DNA from: Actinostola sp. cb2023
Taxonomy: Eukaryota; Cnidaria; Anthozoa; Actiniaria; Actinostolidae
Length of the DNA stretch: 64,000 nucleotides
Reading direction: 5' to 3'
Assembly: GCA_033675265.1 (NCBI GenBank)
Contig: JAUJYZ010001512.1
Location: 464,501-528,500 of the forward strand
The translations under genes and the position numbers were made by a program. The notes below the pieces were generated by a model that saw only the letters and a list, made by a program, of their open reading frames with translations, made no database searches and had not been told where the DNA came from. This document shows positions 61,245 to 64,000 of the stretch, piece after piece (position 1 is the first letter of the stretch; every line of letters starts with the position of its first letter).

Positions 61245-61555
61245 ACACAGGAAGCCCAAGCTCAATACTTGTGAACAAAGGCCCGTAAAAAGGCTAAAAC
61301 TAGTCGGATTGGCCCCAAAACGCGTACAAAGGTACAAAATGTCAGCAAAAACACCTTTGCAAAACTTGGTAAGATTAATATAAATATGGCTTTATTTACA
61401 CATAAACCTTTGTAAGTTGAGCTTGGGCTTCCTGTGCTGCAGATTGGATTCTTTGGTCTTGGGCTTCCTGTTTAAGAGAGTGGAAGAGGGGAAATGGGGA
61501 GAGAAGGGAGAGATGCTCTTCTCCCCAGTCTCTCTCTCTCTTCTACACAGGAACC
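61245..61555. mobile_element. Cluster of inverted CACAGGAAGCCCA motifs (nested element)
   Basis: 'acacaggaagcccaagctca' (61249) faces 'agcttgggcttcctgtgctg' (61419). A further 'ttgggcttcctgtttaagag' (61449) faces 'ctacacaggaaccccaaagc' (61542), with near-palindromic flanks (gagagtggaagagggg / ctctctctcttctaca). Probably two overlapping foldback elements. Confidence 0.7.
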
Positions 61556-62140
61556 CCAAAGCTAAAAGGAGTTGCATGCGGAGGAGGCAGGCTAGGGTGT
61601 TCAAACCTAAAACGGCCACCGTTACTGTTATCCAGGTACCTTTTAGGGTATTTGCCCTTGAATATAATTTTCATTTTCATTTAGAATGAGTAATATTTCC
61701 TCCGTGATCATGCCGTCAGCTCGTAATTACCCCACCCTTCGCAAGTCTGTAATCGATAGGGGGCGGGGTGACTTGAAATCTTCGAATTTCTCGAGCTATA
61801 GATAGTTGAGAGTTTTAGTGTGAGAATAGGACTGTAAAATAAATTTGTAAACAGAAGACTGAGAGATTTAATGTTCTGTCATGATTTTGTGGAATTTTAC
61901 GAGAAAAGCAAACAATTTCCTTCGACCTCTGAGGCAACATGTTGACCCCCAGAAGGTCCTTTTAGCCTCCACCGGAAGCTACATTGCTTCAGCTGTCAGT
62001 TACCAGGTTACTGAATCCCGCCAAAACTAAATATTGATCTAACCATCCAATCATATCACAGGAAATTTATGTATAAACTATCGCAGCATCAGATAGCCGC
62101 GACACGGCATAGGCTAAAACCTGGACTGGACCCTGGACCA

Positions 62141-62203
62141 TTAGACTCTGGACTCTGGACTCTGGACTCTGGACTCTGGACTCTGGACTCTGGACTCTGG
62201 ACC
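62141..62203. repeat. 7-bp tandem repeat (actctgg)n
   Basis: 'ctctgga' repeats about eight times without error, flanked by 'ctggaccctggacc' and 'ctggaccatt'. A recent microsatellite-like expansion. Confidence 0.95.
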
Positions 62204-63291
62204 ATTTTATATATATTTTTTTTCATTTTGTACCATAGAAAAACAAACAAACAAACAAACAAACATGAAAATACTGAAAAATAGGAAAACAAAACTATAC
62301 ATGTATGACTGTATGTTCCTGTTATACGTGCATCAATTTTATCAGTTGTCTAGACGGTTGTCTTCATTATAACCTCATCTGTCGAGTCTGCATGACAAAT
62401 TATCCAGAATTATTTCCGCTTCGTTCTGAGTCTAGTATTAGTGTTCCATTTTAGGATTTGCATGTTTTTGCCACGTCGTGATGGAGAGGAACAAATACTT
62501 CTAGCTTCCCATTCTTTTATAACTTGCTATCCCATCAACACATATATACATGTTCCCATTATGACTGGTAATAATCAGTGACAAATTACTTTATTACTGT
62601 ATACTTTTCAACACGATATTTTCTTCTACCTTTCACCCATCGTTCTCTCTCTCACAAACACACACTCTCTCTCTCAAACGCATACAACTAATTGCAAATT
62701 TAACATATTTTTCAAATTGAACACCCAGAAAGTTTCAATATAGAAAAAATCATATTTTCAAGATTTCATTTAGAGGAAGTTGCTATGGTTACCAGCTGCC
62801 ATGGAGATGCTACAACATAATTTCCATACAACATAAAGGCCTTAAAAACAAAAAAAACGTATTTTTTTCGAAAGTTAAATAAAACCTATCTTTTTTGAAA
62901 AATGTCGAGAAATGAAAACAACTTCCACTCGATTTTCAAAGGAATTCATGCTGTTTAGAGCTGTTTTATATTATTTACACTTTTCTATTTTTATTTTTCT
63001 ATTTTTTTCTATTTTTTCACTTTGGAGTTATTTATTTCAAACATTACCACGTTGATTGGGCAGAACGTTCTTGTTCTCAAACATGCTTGCGCCAAGAAAA
63101 CTATTTCGAGGCACTCTAACATCTACTGTTCATTACATTTACAGTACAATGTCCAACTCCTTCGCTATTTCTTGTTTGTGCAATTCGAATACAACGCTCT
63201 CGAAGATAAGGAGGGATTGTAGTGAGAAACGGTATAAAAGCTGGTTGGATTATTTTTACACATTTCACCTTACAGTGAAAGTAAACGTTAC

Positions 63292-63912
63292 CCAGGCGAC
63301 CCATCTTCCGTTCACGATTTTGCCAATACTCCCGCCGCATCGCAGTTATGATGACTAAGTCATTAGGAGGTGGCGGAATATGAAACGTGTCGTCTTTTAA
63401 GGCTTCAGTACACACGTAAACAACCAAACGGTCATCATAAACTAAACGCACATCAGTTTTCGAAAACTCCGTTTTAATGAAGTGAGCTTTAATTTATTAT
63501 CATTTACGTGTGGCGGACACAAACTTATATAAATATGCGTCTCAACGACGTATACATGGACAGGACCTAAAACAAAAACTTACTGAAATGATTGCTTTTT
63601 GTTGGGAGATCCACATTCGGAATCGCTTGATAACGTTATAACTTCCTTTGCAGCTCTGTAAGATTTTGAAAGTAAGTTAGCATGACCGTTGCCTGATTTT
63701 TGTTGTCACATCACTGACACAAGACACTAGGTAGTATAAAGCGCCAGTTCACTCGGACGGGAATCAAAGCGGCAAACAAAAAGTTGCAAATCGATAAATT
63801 CCTAGCTATCCTGATGCGTCATTATTGCAGATACAACAATATTTTTCTGAGAAGGATAAAGAAAGTAAATAAATGATTATTGATTACCTCAAATATTTTC
63901 TCAACATCTTGC
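63292..63912 (-). CDS. Candidate exons of an unidentified minus-strand gene
   Basis: Three segments have splice-like borders: 63888-63912 (25 nt), 63584-63655 (72 nt) and 63292-63466 (175 nt). They join in one phase-consistent frame as QDVEKIFE, then SCKGSYNVIKRFRMWISQQ, then FSKTDVRLVYDDRLVVYV..HIPPPPNDLVIITAMRREYW, to a donor at 63291. An alternative frame of the middle segment reads EVITLSSDSECG, like a SUMO-interacting motif, but does not join the third exon. The third exon's acceptor has a poor pyrimidine tract. No family recognised; the gene would continue at both ends. Confidence 0.35.
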
Positions 63913-63972
63913 CTACGAAATAAAATAGCCTTGTTATGATAGCATTTTCATTCCTCACCTCCATTCCTCACC

Positions 63973-64000
63973 ATTCTATTCTATTCTATTCTATTCTATC
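63973..64000. repeat. (ttcta)n microsatellite at window end
   Basis: About five uninterrupted copies of ttcta, running to the last base; it continues past the window. Confidence 0.9.

Larger units (their letters stand above)
60892..63291. other. Intergenic region with short repeats
   Basis: Contains the cluster of CACAGGAAGCCC-type motifs at 61245-61555, a 7-bp repeat at 62141-62203, an (aaac)n-like run near 62240-62264 and long AT-rich stretches. No exon recognised. Confidence 0.5.

Overview
This is a window of animal nuclear DNA. It has spliced genes with GT-AG introns, long introns, abundant tandem repeats and many short inverted-repeat elements. The orthologues recognised (MFSD12, synapsin, TIMP, a BEN-domain protein) are metazoan. 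Several dispersed repeats resemble ones I associate with anthozoan cnidarians (a 'ccgtgggaggaaaacc' SINE-like element, degenerate 'cgtgaa' tracts, a 'ggttgttcgaaaggcg' foldback). I therefore favour a marine invertebrate, possibly a coral or anemone, but this is an inference.

Layout. 78-6310 (minus): MFSD12, an MFS transporter, 7 exons visible, 3' end off the window; its introns are filled with three different minisatellites. 7979-13045 (minus): an unrecognised coiled-coil gene with an expanded Ala/Pro/Thr/Ser-rich repeat exon. 13253-13655: a tRNA-derived array with several Pol III A boxes and one B box. 13720-21305 (minus): a 237-residue RRM protein in 7 coding exons, with an intronless BEN-domain gene (15297-16166, plus) nested in one intron. 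21.4-24.6 kb: several MITE-like elements. 24828-44601 (plus): synapsin in 11 coding exons. A complete TIMP gene (TIMP-A, 29528-34570, minus) lies in synapsin intron 5. This is the ancient synapsin/TIMP nesting known from vertebrates and Drosophila. 46201-49862 and 53296-55484 (minus): two further two-exon TIMP genes (TIMP-B, TIMP-C) downstream of synapsin. 60256-60891 (minus): a Cys-rich, single-TM, PPxY-bearing protein. 63.3-63.9 kb: candidate exons of an unidentified minus-strand gene.

Synapsin is a neuronal vesicle protein; TIMPs are secreted metalloproteinase inhibitors. They share a locus by nesting, not by a common pathway. All exon joins below were checked for reading phase. The three TIMPs use the same phase-1 intron and give whole-codon coding sequences of 237, 232 and 240 residues; the synapsin model gives 401.

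Most remaining sequence is repetitive. About 18 tandem arrays have units from 4 to about 100 bp, and there are at least 15 foldback or MITE-like elements. Long open frames in these arrays come from unit lengths divisible by three and are not annotated as genes, except where splice sites and flanking unique codons support an exon.
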